Below, in pieces: positions 1 to 11,993 of a stretch of 64,000 nt of DNA. Under the pieces are notes generated by a model. The model was not told the DNA's origin. It searched no databases and saw nothing but the letters and a program-made list of their open reading frames with translations. A program made the translations under genes and the position numbers. The stretch's first letter is position 1. Each line of letters starts with the position of its first letter. Location of the stretch: NCBI GenBank assembly GCA_020631735.1, contig CM036179.1, positions 24,047,063 to 24,111,062 of the forward strand, written 5' to 3'. The stretch comes from Saccharum officinarum (lineage: Eukaryota; Streptophyta; Magnoliopsida; Poales; Poaceae).

Positions 1-840
1 GCCCGCATCACCACTGGAGGATACTACTCACCTCGTGCTTTGCTTGCACCTGAAGAGCCACAAGAGGAAGCACCCCAGGAACAAGAGCAGACCCCTGAAG
101 CACCAATCCAAGCACCAACACCTTCTTAGAAAGAACCCGAGCCTGAAGAAGACCATGAGATCATCGTGATTGAAGATGATGAAGAGGAGGAAGCCAATGG
201 AGGAGAGCAACCCCCGTCTCCACCACATGATGAACCTGCTGAGGATGTGCCACCTCCTCCAATGGTATGGGCTATGAAGATCTACCACAAGGCTAGAGGA
301 GATGTTGTCTCTCACCATCGACTTGTGGGAATGCTCTTTGTCTACTTTGCTGATTGGCACCTAGCTGTGGAGTACGTCTGTTGGGAGTATACCCATCCGC
401 TAGAGGACACTTACTGGAAGGCAAGAGCGAGTATTTTTCCTAAGGATGAGGAAAAAGGGGCATACCAGCTGGATAGGATGTATGCTCACATGGGTCGTCG
501 AGCTACCATGGAGGCTAGCATTGAAGACGCCGTTTTTGAAGCATGTATGGGCCTCCGCTACCTTCGCTTCGACAGCATGAAGCATGATGTTCACCGTTAC
601 TTCCCTCGTGCACACCCCAACCTTGGATGGGCCATGATGGATCTAGTGCAGTTGGAACAACTTCCTCGGGTGATGGTGAACCTTGTCTATGATATGATGC
701 AGAGGAAGCTGCAGTTAGAAGAGATGGTGAAGGCACAGGGGAAGACCATCAAGAGGTGCCAAGCAATGATTGATGAACTCCGAGCAAACCAAGGCATGGC
801 CAAGATTTATGAGACATTAGAGCATGAGCCACGTCATTAG
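1..840 (+). pseudogene. Accessory ORF of element A, 5' part cut by window edge, diverged H3-tail-like start
   Basis: Frame 1 is open from base 1 except for a TAG at 127-129 and ends with TAG at 838-840. The first visible residues read ARITTGGYYSPRALLAP, which lines up with histone H3 positions 7-22 with one inserted residue (9 of 15 compared positions identical); H3 Lys9 corresponds to Ile here. A proline/glutamate-rich acidic linker follows (to about residue 80), then a globular segment rich in aromatic residues and a short helical, coiled-coil-like C-terminus. The ORF occupies the same place, upstream of gag, as the H3-tailed ORF of element B. The stop looks like CAG to TAG. The N-terminus is outside the window, so the H3 relationship of this copy is only supported, not proven. 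No known enzyme motif is visible. Confidence 0.6.
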
Positions 841-1532
841 AAAATAGAAGTCCTTTATGTAATAAGAACGTTCTTAGTAACGTCAGTTGAGTCTTCGAGT
901 CTATCGTGTGGTTTGAACCTTGGTGTGATAGTTGCTTTATCATTATGCTTATATGTGAGTTGGATTTTTTTATGAGTGTTGGGGCTTATAGGCATGTCTA
1001 CAAGTTCCATTTTTAAGAATAAAAAGTTTATTAGTCAAGAGAATAATAGTTGGGTTTGGTATTGTCACGTTTCTGTCCTTGTTGTTTTCTGGAGCAGTCT
1101 GCAATGTTTCTGCTATGGTTCAAAAACGGTTCGTGCAATATTTATGAAATTTTAATGAGAGAAACTAGGCTTAAGCACCTTTTAAATGTCACTAGAATCA
1201 CCTTATTATCTGATCTAGTTCGAGAGATATAACTGTCACAAGTTAAAGTTTCTGCACAGTCTGGAATCTGGAATAGTTTCTGTTGCGCCTTATTTTTCAT
1301 TAAGTTAACGACAGAATCTGGTCTTATGGTCCAAATAAAAGTTGTGGAGAACTTCATAAGATTTCCAACCATATAAAGCATGCCTCTATTGGACTTCTGT
1401 AGCTCAAGATATGATTGATTTACTGAACTATTAACATTAATATTCGCCCAGAAAACTTTCAGATCTCATTCTTTCTCTTATAAGTGGTTGATAACATGGA
1501 AATCTCAAAGTTTGCATTTTTATGGATGGCAG
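841..1532 (+). other. Spacer between accessory ORF and gag of element A
   Basis: AT-rich, non-coding 690 bases inside the retroelement. The last bases before the gag ATG form a good plant 3' splice site (GCATTTTTATGGATGGCAG followed directly by ATG), the same arrangement seen before the ORFs of elements B and C. Confidence 0.5.
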
Positions 1533-4500
1533 ATGGCCGGAAGAGGAAGAGGCAGGGGTCATGGAGGTGTTCCCCCAAATCCCCCACCACCACCGCCACT
1601 AACTATTGAGCAACTTTTGGCAGTGCAGACACAGTTTATGCAACAACTGGTGCAGAACTAACATAATCAGTCAGTTGCTGGGGCACAACCATGTGATAAG
1701 CGTGGTGAGTTTTTGAAAGGTCGTCCCTCGGTATTCACGCATGCCGTTGATCCATTGGAAGCGGATGTTTGGCTTCGTGCCGTGGAAAAGCAACTCAACA
1801 TTGCACAATGTGATGACCGCCAGAAGATGTTTGCTTCTAGACAACTTCAGGGAGAAGCTCAGGATTGGTGGGAATCGTATGAGTATGGTCGCCCCGCCAA
1901 TGCTCCCGCGGTCACTTGGCAGGAGTTTAGAGAGAACTTCAGAGCTTACCATATACCAGAAGGGATGATAGAACTGAAGGCAGAGGAATTCAGGAACTTG
2001 ACCCAAGGGTCATTGTCTGTAGCTGAGTATCGTGACAGGTTTGCCCAGTTGTCACGATATGCTCCACATGAGGTGGCTAATGACAATGATAAGCAGCGTC
2101 GCTTCTTGAAGGGATTGTATGATGGACTACAATTGCAGCTGATGTCCAATACTTATCCTAATTTTTAGACGCTTGTGAACCACGCTATCGTGGTGGATAA
2201 CAAGCGCAAGGAGATGGATGCTAAGAGGAAAAGGCTTCAAGGATAGACTTCTGGTAGTAACACTCGTCCGCATACTAGTTTCTAGCAAGGTAATCAACAG
2301 AGGCCTCCTTCTGGTCAGTGGAATCGTGGTCAGGTCCCTTTCCGCAATCAGTTCCCGCAACGTCCCCCATTCCAGCCGCAGAATGGCAACCAACGCCCTC
2401 CGCAGCAGAGTGGGAATCAGACTCAGCGTCAGGGCCCTTCCAATAATACTCCCATGAAGACTAGTGCTCCCAATACCCCCAACAGATGTTTTCGATGTGG
2501 GAAAGAAGGTCACTTGTCTTACAATTGCCCTGAGAAGCCCAACCAGCAGACTCCCCAGAGGCAGGATAGTCACCAGAAGCCGGCGCCTAACACTAGAAGG
2601 GTGAATCACTTGTCTCAAGAAACAACAGTGGAGGAACCAGAAGTTATGCTTGGTACGTTCGATGTCCATTCCACTCCTGCCACTGTTCTTTTTGATTCTG
2701 GAGCATCACATTCTTTCATATCACAAGCATTTGTTAGAATACATATAATTCATTTGTGTGCCATGAAGAACCCTATATTAGTAAACTCACCTGGTGGAAG
2801 CATGCCAGCATCTTATCGTTGTCTCCCGATTAGTCTCATTCTAAGGGGGGTAGAGTTTATGGTGAGTCCTATAGTATTGAGAACAGCTGGGATTGATCTT
2901 ATATTGGGAATAGATTGGATGATGCAACAAGAAGCAGAGATTCAGTGCAAGGGAAAATCAGTAGTGCTGACAACACCGAAGGGAGATAGGATCAGGGTTG
3001 ATGTGAAAGTACAAAAACAGGAGACCGCTATAGTGAACCAGCTTAATGATGGTGCCAACAAGGAGGACCAGGTTGTGGAGGAGTTCTCCGATGTGTTTCC
3101 TGAGGAATTGCCAGGTATGCCACCAGACCATGACATTGAATTTATTATTGAATTTTTACCTAGAACTGCACCCATAGCTAAGTGTCCATATAGAATGGGA
3201 GTAGATGAATTAGAAGAACTTAAGAAACAAATTAAGGAATTACAGGGTAAGGGTTTCATTCGTCCTAGTTCTTCACCTTGGGGAGCACCAGTGATTTTTG
3301 TGGACAAGAAAGATGGCACTCAGAGGATGTGTGTAGATTATCGGTCTCTCAATGAGGTTACTATCAAGAATAAGTACCCGTTGCCTAGAATTGATGACTT
3401 GTTTGATCAGTTGAGAGGTGCTTGTGTATTCTCCAAGATTGATCTTCGTTCTGGATATCACCAGTTGAAGATTCGTGCTAGTGATATACCAAAGACAGCT
3501 TTTACCACACGATATGTGTTATATGAGTATACAGTGATGTCTTTTGGTCTGACTAATGCCCCTGCACACTTTATGTATTTGATGAATAAGGTGTTTATGG
3601 AATATCTGGATAAGTTTGTAGTGGTATTCATTGATGATATCCTAGTATTCTCCAAGACTGAGGAGGAACATGCCAAACATTTGAGGTTGGTCTTGCAAAA
3701 GCTCAGAGAACACCAGTTATATGCCAAGCGGAGTAAATGCGAGTTTTGGTTGAAGGAATTTTCCTTTCTTGGTCATGTTGTCTCAAATGGAGGAATTTCA
3801 GTAGATCCTAGCAAAGTGAAAGATGTATTGAACTGGAAGCCACCAACCAATGTAAGTGAGATCCGTAGTTTCTTGGGATTAGTAGGCTATTACAGGAGAT
3901 TTATAGAGGGATTTTCTAAGCTTGTGAAGCCAATGACTGCACTATTGGAGAAGAATGCCAAGTTTGTGTGGTCTGAGAAGTGTCAGGCTAATTTTGAGGA
4001 ATTGAAGAAAAGATTGACCACTGCACCCGTATTAGTTTTGCTAGATCTGAGTAAACACTTCTCTATCTGTTGTGATGCATCTCGTTTGGGTTTGTGATGT
4101 GTTCTTATGCAAGAAGGTAGAGCTGTGGCATATGCATCGAGACAGTTAAGAAAGCATGAATTAAATTATCCTACTCATGACTTGGAATTAGCTGCAGTGG
4201 TTCATGTACTAAAGATATAGAGACATTATTTGATTGGACATAAGAGTGATATATACACTGATCACAAGAGTCTGAAGTATATCTTCACTCAAACAGATCT
4301 AAACTTGAGGCAGCGTAGATGGTTAGAGTTGATAAAGGATTATGATCTGGAGGTGCATTATCACCCAGGAAAGGCTAACGTCGTTGCTGATGCTCTTAGT
4401 AGGAAAAGCTATGCTAATGAAGTGCAAGTAATGCCTATGCCAAGAGAGTTATGTGTTGAATGTGAGCATCTAAACTTAGGGTTTACCACCAATGTAGTAG

Positions 4501-5948
4501 AATTGGTACTAGAACCTACTCTGGAGCAAGAAATACGCAAGAGTCAGATGAAAGATGCAAAGTTGAGAGAGATAGCGGAAAATATAGTGAAGGGTAAATC
4601 ACCAGGATTCCATAAAGATGATAAGGGTACGTTATGGTTTGGAAAAAGGCTGTGTGTGCCAGAGGATAAGACTATCAGAGAGGCAATTCTGCGTGAAGCT
4701 CATGAGTCAACTTATTCCATACATCTTGGGAGTACTAAGATGTATCTGGATCTAAGAGAGAAATATTGGTGGTATGGTTTAAAAAGAGATGTTGCTGAAT
4801 ATGTTGCTTTATGTGACACATGTCAGAGGGTGAAAGCTAAACATCAGAGACCTGCAGGATTGTTACAACCTATGCAGATACCCGAATGGAAATAGGAAGA
4901 AGTTGGTATGGATTTCATAGTTGGGTTATCACGTACTCAGAAAGGGTATGATTCAATTTGGGTAATAGTAGATCGTCTAACAAAGGTTGCTCATTTTTTG
5001 TCAGTTAAGACTACATATAGCAGTGCAAGGTTGGTAGAATTGTATATAGAAAGAATAGTGAGTCTACATAGAGTTCCTAAGAAAATTGTGTCTGATCGGG
5101 GTACCCAGTTTACATCTCATTATTGGCAAAAGATACATGAATCACTAGGAACCAAGTTGAACTTTAGTACAGCCTACTATCCACAGATAGATGGACAGAC
5201 AGAGAGAATTAATCAGATATTGGAAGATATGTTGAGAGCTTGTGCTTTACAATATGGTACTAGTTGGGATAAGAGTTTGCCTTATGCAGAGTTCCCTTAT
5301 AACAATAGTTACCAGAAGAGTCTTCAGATGGCACCGTTTGAGGCTCTGTATGGACGAAAGTGTAGAAACCCGTTGTTCTGGAATCAGACAGGGGAAAGTC
5401 AGGTGTTTGGGCCTGATGTACTCAAGGATGCTGAAAAGAAAGTAAGAATGATTAGAGATAATCTAAAAATAGCCCAGTCCCGATAGAAAAGTTATGCTGA
5501 TACTCGGAGGAGAGAGTTGACTTTTGAAGTAGGGAATTATGTCTACTTGAAAGTATCGCTAATGAGGAGTGTGAAAAGGTTCAACATGAAGGAGAAATTG
5601 GCACCAAGGTATATTGGACCTTTCAAGATCATAGAGAGACGTGGTGAGGTGGCGTATCAGTTGGAATTACCTGAGAGTTTGGCAGATGTACATGATGTGT
5701 TTCACATGTCTCAACTTAAGAAATGTTTTTGAGTACCAGAGGAGTAGATTCCGTTAGAGGAGCTCACTGTTAAAGAGGACCTCACATATGAAGAGTTTCC
5801 AGTTAGAATTTTAGAGACTGCTGAAAGAGTCACGAGGAGTCAAATTATCAAGATGTGTAAGGTTCAGTGGAATCGGTACACTGCAGATGAGACCACCTGG
5901 GAGAGAGAAGAGGATCTAAGGAAAACCTACCCACAACTGTTCGAGTAA
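1533..5948 (+). pseudogene. gag-pol polyprotein of element A, ten in-frame stops, no frameshift
   Basis: ATG at 1533 opens a single frame that can be followed to a terminal TAA at 5946-5948 (about 1,470 codons). Order: Gly/Arg-rich start (MAGRGRGRGHGG), proline run, gag core (about 1713-2170), CCHC knuckle [14 protein letters not shown] (about 2487-2530), aspartic protease [12 protein letters not shown] (about 2688), RT with FIDD (about 3630), RNase H (CCDAS near 4070, TDHKS near 4260), integrase with HHCC finger and DDE residues (MDF near 4908, SDRGTQF near 5092, QTERI near 5200), and a C-terminal chromodomain (about 5770-5945; KVQWNRY and TTWE match the canonical core). Stops lie at 1659, 2166, 2244, 2283, 4095, 4218, 4893, 5484, 5730 and 5745. 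Nine are explained by C-to-T or G-to-A changes of Gln, Trp or Arg codons. No indel breaks the frame. It cannot yield a full polyprotein as it stands. Confidence 0.92.
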
Positions 5949-5981
5949 GCACCAGTCGAATCTAGGGACGAGATTCATCTT

Positions 5982-5988
5982 AAGGGGG
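5982..5988 (+). other. Polypurine tract of element A
   Basis: AAGGGGG lies 6 bases before the 3' LTR start (TGTAACACCC at 5995), the expected place for the plus-strand primer of reverse transcription. Confidence 0.8.
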
Positions 5989-5994
5989 TAGAAT

Positions 5995-8723
5995 TGTAAC
6001 ACCCTAAAATTTTAGGATATTTAAAAGTAGGTAAATATGATTTTTTATGCAATTTTGTGGGCATACAAACTTAGAATAATAATAATTTTTATTAACTTAA
6101 AATCAAATATAAGGGTAGGAACATGTTTGTGCACTCATACTGTTGCATTTGAATATTTTGTATTGAGTGGTTTGATTCAAATTCAAAAGAGGATTCAAAA
6201 TAATTTGAAAATGCTTTGAAATAATTGAAAAGGAAAAAGAAAAGGAGTTTTATTTCTCTTCTCAGCTTTCGGCCCAGCAGCCCACCCCTCCCAACCGCGT
6301 GCGGCCGTCTTTGCTTCTCCGTTTCCCCGCCTTGGGCCAAGCCCAGCGAATCCAGCCTCTGGCCTAGCAAGCTCGCGCGAGCGCGCGCGCCGCCTGCCTT
6401 CTCTGCGTGTCACTGATGCCGCAGGCCCGCGTGTCAGATGCCTTCTTCCTCCCCACGCCGATGCCGGATCTTCTCTTTCCAAAATCACTGACGTCGAATC
6501 CTTTCCCCCAATCTCTTCCTTCCTTACTTAGAGCGCCTCCGGGCTATAAAACCGAGGGTATCGCGCATAGCCGCCTCCAACCAATCTTTTCATAGCATCA
6601 ATCGAGCTCCCGAGACGCTACCGTGAGCTAGGAGCCCTATCTCGTCGCCACCGTCCGCTTCACCAAGCCGCATGCCTCTCTCGGTTCCTCGTCGGGGTCA
6701 TTTTTGCTCGTGGTGAGTTCGCCTTGGTATGCTCTACTCGCTGGTGTACTTCTTTCGCGAGGTAATGCTTTGAATCGCGAGATAGTCATCTCCGGCGATG
6801 GCGCCGCCGCGAAACTCGCCGTCGTGACCCTGTGCTGGCCGAACGCCGCCATCGACTGTTCCCGATTCAATCCAATCCATCCATTTTAAATCTAACGGCC
6901 AGGACAAGAGGATACCGCTTCGCCTGTGTATTTTGCTAAAGAGTCCCTGCGGTTTTGCGTAATATAACCCGCAGTCCAAGGCGTATTCCCGCATCGCGTT
7001 TTATTCCTTTGAAAGCGTATTCGATCTCAGTCAATTCAAAATTACGTTTTCTGATATTTACAGTTTTGCCAGTGATTTTGTTTTAGTCATAACTTCTCCG
7101 TTTTAACTCCGATTTGACCCGTTCAAATTGCGTTAGGTTCGTATTTGTGAGCTCTACATGTTAGTAGTACTGTACAGTAGATTTGTAGCATTTTATTTTC
7201 AAGTTTGAATTAAAGTAATTATTTTTCTATAGGAAATCTTCGTAAATTCATAATTTCGTCGTTTTAGCTCTGTTTTTCGTGATCTTCGCATCTGTATGAT
7301 CCTAGCGAGTTGTAGATTCGTTTTAAAGACTTTTTATCTTATTTTATTACTGTGGTGTACTGTTCTAATTATAGACTTGTTTGTTTATGCATGATTATTG
7401 GATGAATGTTGTTGCTATTGTTGATCGAGTATAGACGGTGAGCAATTCGTTGGGGATCAGGAGTTTTTCTACGAGCAAGATCATCTGGACCAGTTTGAGC
7501 AAGGCAAGTATAACATGGAATTATCCTTGTTGTCCTATTCACAATAAGCAAATAATATCATTATGCATATATTTCCTTGTTAAGGATGAGTTAGTGTTGA
7601 TCTTATTCCTTGATACCTATTATATTGCATGGAGTAGTATTGCTAGTGCTTAACGTGAACTATGATCATGTAATTTGACTAATGGAATATGCAATAAACA
7701 TTAAAAGATGACTTTTTGTTACTGTTTAGAGGGGACTAGAGCATGGGGTTATTTTGGTGCTCTCGTTACTCTCCTTAAGGACTCATCTGTAAGTGAATAT
7801 CCGGGACTTACAGTACAACTGTGAGGGCTATATGGCTCTGGCTTTAGTCATATAGAAGGACCTTTTTCTAGCTTGTTAGTGGTGACCTTTTTGGCGTAAG
7901 AATGGCTCGATGAATCGTGTATAGTGCGGCCTCTGTCCTTATGTGTATAGGCTGCGTGTCATTGTGCCATTTGGAAGGGGGCTCTACATCTATTTGTCGA
8001 GTGAATCTAATGGCCCTAACTTGTTAGACGAACATTCAAAAGACTTCATAGTGTTCCCCTGCCTGCTCACCTTGGAAGTGTTTTGGGAGTAATTAACCCG
8101 GGCATATGGGCAACATGACTCACAGTGAAAGTGTACAATCTCTGCAGAGTGTAAAACTGGTATATCAGCCGTGCTCACGGTCACGAGTGGCCTTGGACCC
8201 TTATGGAATAGTTGATCATTAATAATGAATATGTTTTTGCTATTCGTTAATCATTTCACATGGATCATATGTTTATTGTTTACATTGAGATATTTTGATA
8301 TTATTGATATACTAAAATAATGTTAATTAAAAGCTATATGCTGATAAACCAATGTCATGCCTTTGAGCCTCATGAACCCCATGTTACACTTGTTGAGTAC
8401 GAGATGTACTTAGCTTGTTTATTTTTTTTACTTGGATAAAAATCTCGGATGGGTAACAGATGGTGCAAATAGTGACTACTACTCCTACTTCTCTAAAGAT
8501 TACTAGACTTGCAGTCAACCAGTCAATGTGCCTATGCTTGGAGCTACCACGAGAGATTTATATTTTTACTTCCACTATATTTGTGTAAAGACTATGTGTT
8601 AATAATCGTGATGTAATAACATTTGTGATGATACTTCCTTTATAATTTGTTAACTTATGTGTGATTGATCTCTGGGCACACATAAGAGCATGCACTCCAT
8701 TTGGTCGTTAAATGGGTGTGACA
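5995..8723 (+). repeat. 3' LTR of element A (about 2.73 kb)
   Basis: It starts directly after the polypurine tract with TGTAACACCC and ends GGGTGTGACA, giving a near-perfect terminal inverted repeat with TG...CA ends. It has a GC-rich block (about 6250-6700) with a TATA box at 6545 and an AT-rich remainder without ORFs. No second copy is in the window. Confidence 0.85.
6545..6551 (+). promoter_or_regulatory. TATA box of LTR A
   Basis: GGGCTATAAAACCGAG sits just after a GC-rich block in the LTR, matching the plant TATA consensus. It is the likely core promoter of the LTR; the transcription start would lie about 30 bases downstream (inference). Confidence 0.65.
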
Positions 8724-9823
8724 GATGTTCAGCGCCTCAAGTAGTCAAGTATGCATGATGCATGGGTATAATACACATCTTGTGATGTAGATCATATTTG
8801 GTTTATTTTGTGAAGCAAGTGTGCCAAACCAAAATTTGAAACTGACCAAATTAGAGCAATATGCAAATCATGAGGTGTTTTAGATTGTAGCCAAGCCTAT
8901 TCTTCTTTTTATTTTTTGGAAATTCTATACCTAGATAATTCTTGCTTATTGATAAATAAAATTGGGAGAGAAATAATTAATTGTGTCTAGATTGCTACCA
9001 TGCTAAACTTAGTGATAAAATCGGGAGACAAATAATCGGACCGGGTGCACATGCCATTGCATATTTTACTTGAAAACATATATAAAATATGTATCTTGTT
9101 GCTTCGTTGACAAAATCATATAGAATATCATGCTCCAAACAATTTTCCAATAGGAGGATATACATAGTTTATGAGATACATTATTGTTAGTAATCGGTTA
9201 ACTGATAAACAATGGACTAGTGCTACTATTTCCCCGCTGCTATTGTCATAGCCTCTTCTATGTAGCCAGGAGCCAGCCAATGCATGCCAAAATGAGACCA
9301 AGAAAATCCTCCTGTTGGCTGGCCTTATATTTGAAGTTGGCCAGGACCAAAATTTTCTGGGCCTACCAAAATTTAACCTAGAACCAACTGCTAACAAATT
9401 TTGGTGGACATGTCAAATTTGTCCCAACACACCGATTACTTGAGCAATAAATATCCTTTATTCGTTTGTTAATTTTCATCTGAAAAAATAAAAGAGCGTG
9501 CAGCCTGAGCAGGCCTGAAAAAGGCATGCCTAACTCTAACTACCCACGGGCGTTAACGCGCACAAATTTCAGGCCGAAATGAGCCGGAAAATAAAAAAAA
9601 TACTCAGGTATATGTATCCTCAAAGACGTGTGACGTAGTCAATTAAGGACGACAAACATGCCAATGCAACGTGTTCGTTGCAACCTTGAAAAGCTTGTAA
9701 GCCGCCCAGGAGGCAGCAAGCCGTGATCTTGTTCCATCAAAATGCACGTAACCCCTCCATATTTTTGATCCTCTCCTGACTACGGCCACACAAATTATAT
9801 CCGTTCATGCATGCATGTCCTAA

Positions 9824-9828
<5 letters not shown>
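8724..9828. other. Intergenic, no gene recognised
   Basis: AT-rich sequence between LTR A and the first (AT)n tract. I see no conserved protein, MITE ends or RNA gene. Confidence 0.5.

Positions 9829-9890
<62 letters not shown>
9829..9890. repeat. (AT)n microsatellite 1
   Basis: About 31 uninterrupted AT units. It is followed by AATAAGTAATTTTGTAGCTGG, nearly the same 20-odd bases that precede the second tract at 11855. Confidence 0.95.
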
Positions 9891-9891
<1 letters not shown>

Positions 9892-9894
<3 letters not shown>

Positions 9895-10740
9895 AGTAAT
9901 TTTGTAGCTGGACCGAAACTATCACCAGCGCACCATGGTCACCAGCGCGTGCCTTTGGCTTGGTCGTCCGCGGTCCCCTTCTAATCAATGCGTTTGGGGC
10001 TACGGTGTCGTCCCTTGCTTGCCCCTGCACTACGGATCCTGGAGCATGGAGCACCCATGGGGGGCCGACGCTTTGAGCAGATCGTCACCGGCAGCGGTAC
10101 GTGTTGGGTCTGCGAAAAAGGAGCGCCTCGCCATGTTTCCGGTTCTGTTGCACCTTCTGATTTTTTTTTGTTTGTCGTCCCAGAAGCAGTCCCAACAATG
10201 AGTGCTCATGGATTTAGCATCTGCAGCTGGTCTCTTCTGCTCCTGGATCTACTGCTCATGTGGCGGCGATGACTATCCAGCACGGCAGCATCACTCCTTC
10301 CACCGACGCCCCTCCCTACCTGCGCACCACCGGCGATGTCGGCACCATGCTCTATCGCGCTACGCGGCCCTAGGCCACAGCGGTGAGGCCTTCCACCGTG
10401 TGATCCCGTTTTGCATGGATGGTGGCCCCTGCGGCGGCGCGGCTCGCCCCGCTCGCACGGCGCTCCCCGACGGCGACGCAGCCGGTCTCGCTTGGATGGC
10501 GGCCCCAGCGACGGAGCTGCTTGCCTCGCATAGATGTCGGCTCCGGCGGCAACGCGGCCCACCCCAGTCGGATGGCAGCCCCCGATGGCGGAGCGGCTTC
10601 CCTCGCGTGCATGGCAGCCCCAGCGGTGCCCCTCGGCGGTGGCCTAGCAACGCGGTGTCGCCTTCCTCCCTCCCGATGGCCCTCACGATGGCGTGGCGGC
10701 AGGCCCCTTCCCTGATGCAGCGCGATTTTTGTTGGATGTA
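9892..10740. other. GC-rich stretch with degenerate repeats, no supported gene
   Basis: From about 10390 to 10720 the sequence is very GC-rich and built of degenerate 40-60-base units around GATGGCRGCCCC. Open frames exist on both strands, as expected from composition, but none shows a recognisable domain. It may be a decayed GC-rich transposon or gene fragment. Confidence 0.4.
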
Positions 10741-10904
10741 TTACCGATGAACAACGACATGTTAGTATTTGATTTTGTTATTTTTCTTGCTGGTTACTGT
10801 TGGAAAGCACCAAATTGTGTATCTACAAACTTCACATGGATCAGTGTTCCTTGTAAGTTGCTCCTGAGGAAATTGAGATGCAAGTTGTCGTAATTCCCCT
10901 TCTA

Positions 10905-11545
10905 ATTATAGTGCGGATTCTCATAAATCTCATAAATATTTCTTAGGCCCTGTTTGGTTCATGAATGTTAAAGTTTAACTCTCATCATATCAATGTTGCA
11001 GTAAATGCATGAAGTACTAAATGTAGACTAATTGTATGCATGTCGGCACAGATTAGGAGTAATTTACGAGACGAATCTATTAAGCCTAATTAGTCCAAAA
11101 TCGAAAACTTTTTGTCAAATAAGACGAAAGTGCTACAGTGTTTGTTAAACTTTAACACATCTAACCAAACAGGCCCTTAGTTCCAATTCTCGTAAATCTC
11201 ATTAATATTTCTTTCTTAGTGTAGATTCTCGTAAATATTTCTTACCGTAGATTCTCGTAAATACATCTTAATGCATATTCTTATAAATCTCGTAAATATT
11301 TCTTAGTTCAAATTGTCGTAAATATTTCTTAGTGCAGATTCTCGTAAATACTATTAGTGCAAATTCTCGTAAATACTTCTTAATGCAGATTCTCGTAAAT
11401 ATTTGGTAATACAAAATCTCGTAAATATTTCTTAGGGCAGATTATTCTCGTAAATATTTTTAGTACAGATTCTCGTAAATATGTTTTGGTGCGAATTCTC
11501 GTAAATATGTTTTGGTGTGAATTCTCGTAAATATTTCTTCTTCAA
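10905..11545. repeat. Minisatellite of about 20-bp units (TTCTCGTAAATATTTCTTAG type)
   Basis: More than a dozen degenerate copies of a unit centred on ATTCTCGTAAATATTTCTTA are seen, from about 10917 to 11540, interrupted by a Tourist-like MITE at 10946-11176. Spacing varies from about 18 to 30 bases. No coding sense is apparent. Confidence 0.85.
10946..11176. mobile_element. Tourist-like MITE inside the minisatellite
   Basis: Starts GGCCCTGTTTGGTTC and ends AACCAAACAGGCCC, flanked on both sides by TTA (10943-10945, 11177-11179). Length 231 bp, no coding capacity. TIR and 3-bp TTA duplication fit the Tourist/PIF-Harbinger group. Confidence 0.8.
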
Positions 11546-11853
11546 TGATGGAAAGTAGTAAATGCACATCTGTACACGCTTGCATGCATGTCACCGTGTG
11601 AAGGCGTCAAAATAATTATTCCAATTATCCAGCGTCATTAATTACCTGGAGTGTTGATCCCGCATGCATGGAGGTGGCTCCCGTAATTCTCTGTACCGGT
11701 AATTAAGGCTCGCAGCAGCTACGGTAATTAATTACTTTTCTCCACGGAATTATAGGAACCCACAAGCACGCGCCTGAATAGGCATCGCTGGCTGTGGATG
11801 GTGCGGTCGGTTTGACCTGGCTACAAAATAAAAATAAGGTATTTTGTAGCTGG

Positions 11854-11854
<1 letters not shown>

Positions 11855-11925
<71 letters not shown>
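11855..11925. repeat. (TA)n microsatellite 2
   Basis: About 35 TA units preceded by AAATAAGGTATTTTGTAGCTGG, a near repeat of the sequence that follows microsatellite 1. Confidence 0.95.
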
Positions 11926-11928
<3 letters not shown>

Positions 11929-11993
11929 GAGATTCTTCTTTCAACTCCTTCGCTTTTGTCAAAATTAGTAGCAGCAGCAGGAAGAACCACCAA

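Larger units (their letters stand above)
1..8723 (+). mobile_element. Element A: decayed chromovirus-type Ty3/gypsy LTR retrotransposon (5' LTR outside window)
   Basis: Seen in order: an accessory ORF, a spacer, a gag-pol reading frame (gag, CCHC knuckle, protease, RT, RNase H, integrase, chromodomain), a polypurine tract and a 2.7-kb 3' LTR starting TGTAACACCC and ending GGGTGTGACA. The gag-PR-RT-RH-INT order and the chromodomain place it among plant chromoviruses; the long LTR and extra upstream ORF suggest the Tekay/Del clade (inference). The 5' LTR and primer site lie left of the window, so neither the target duplication nor the age can be measured. Confidence 0.9.

Noticed and set aside
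10202..10750. Overlapping open frames on both strands in the GC-rich island
   Set aside because: Composition-driven; degenerate repeats, no conserved motif, no splice or promoter context.
10905..11545. CRISPR-like array
   Set aside because: Units are degenerate, without unique spacers, in plant DNA; it is a minisatellite.
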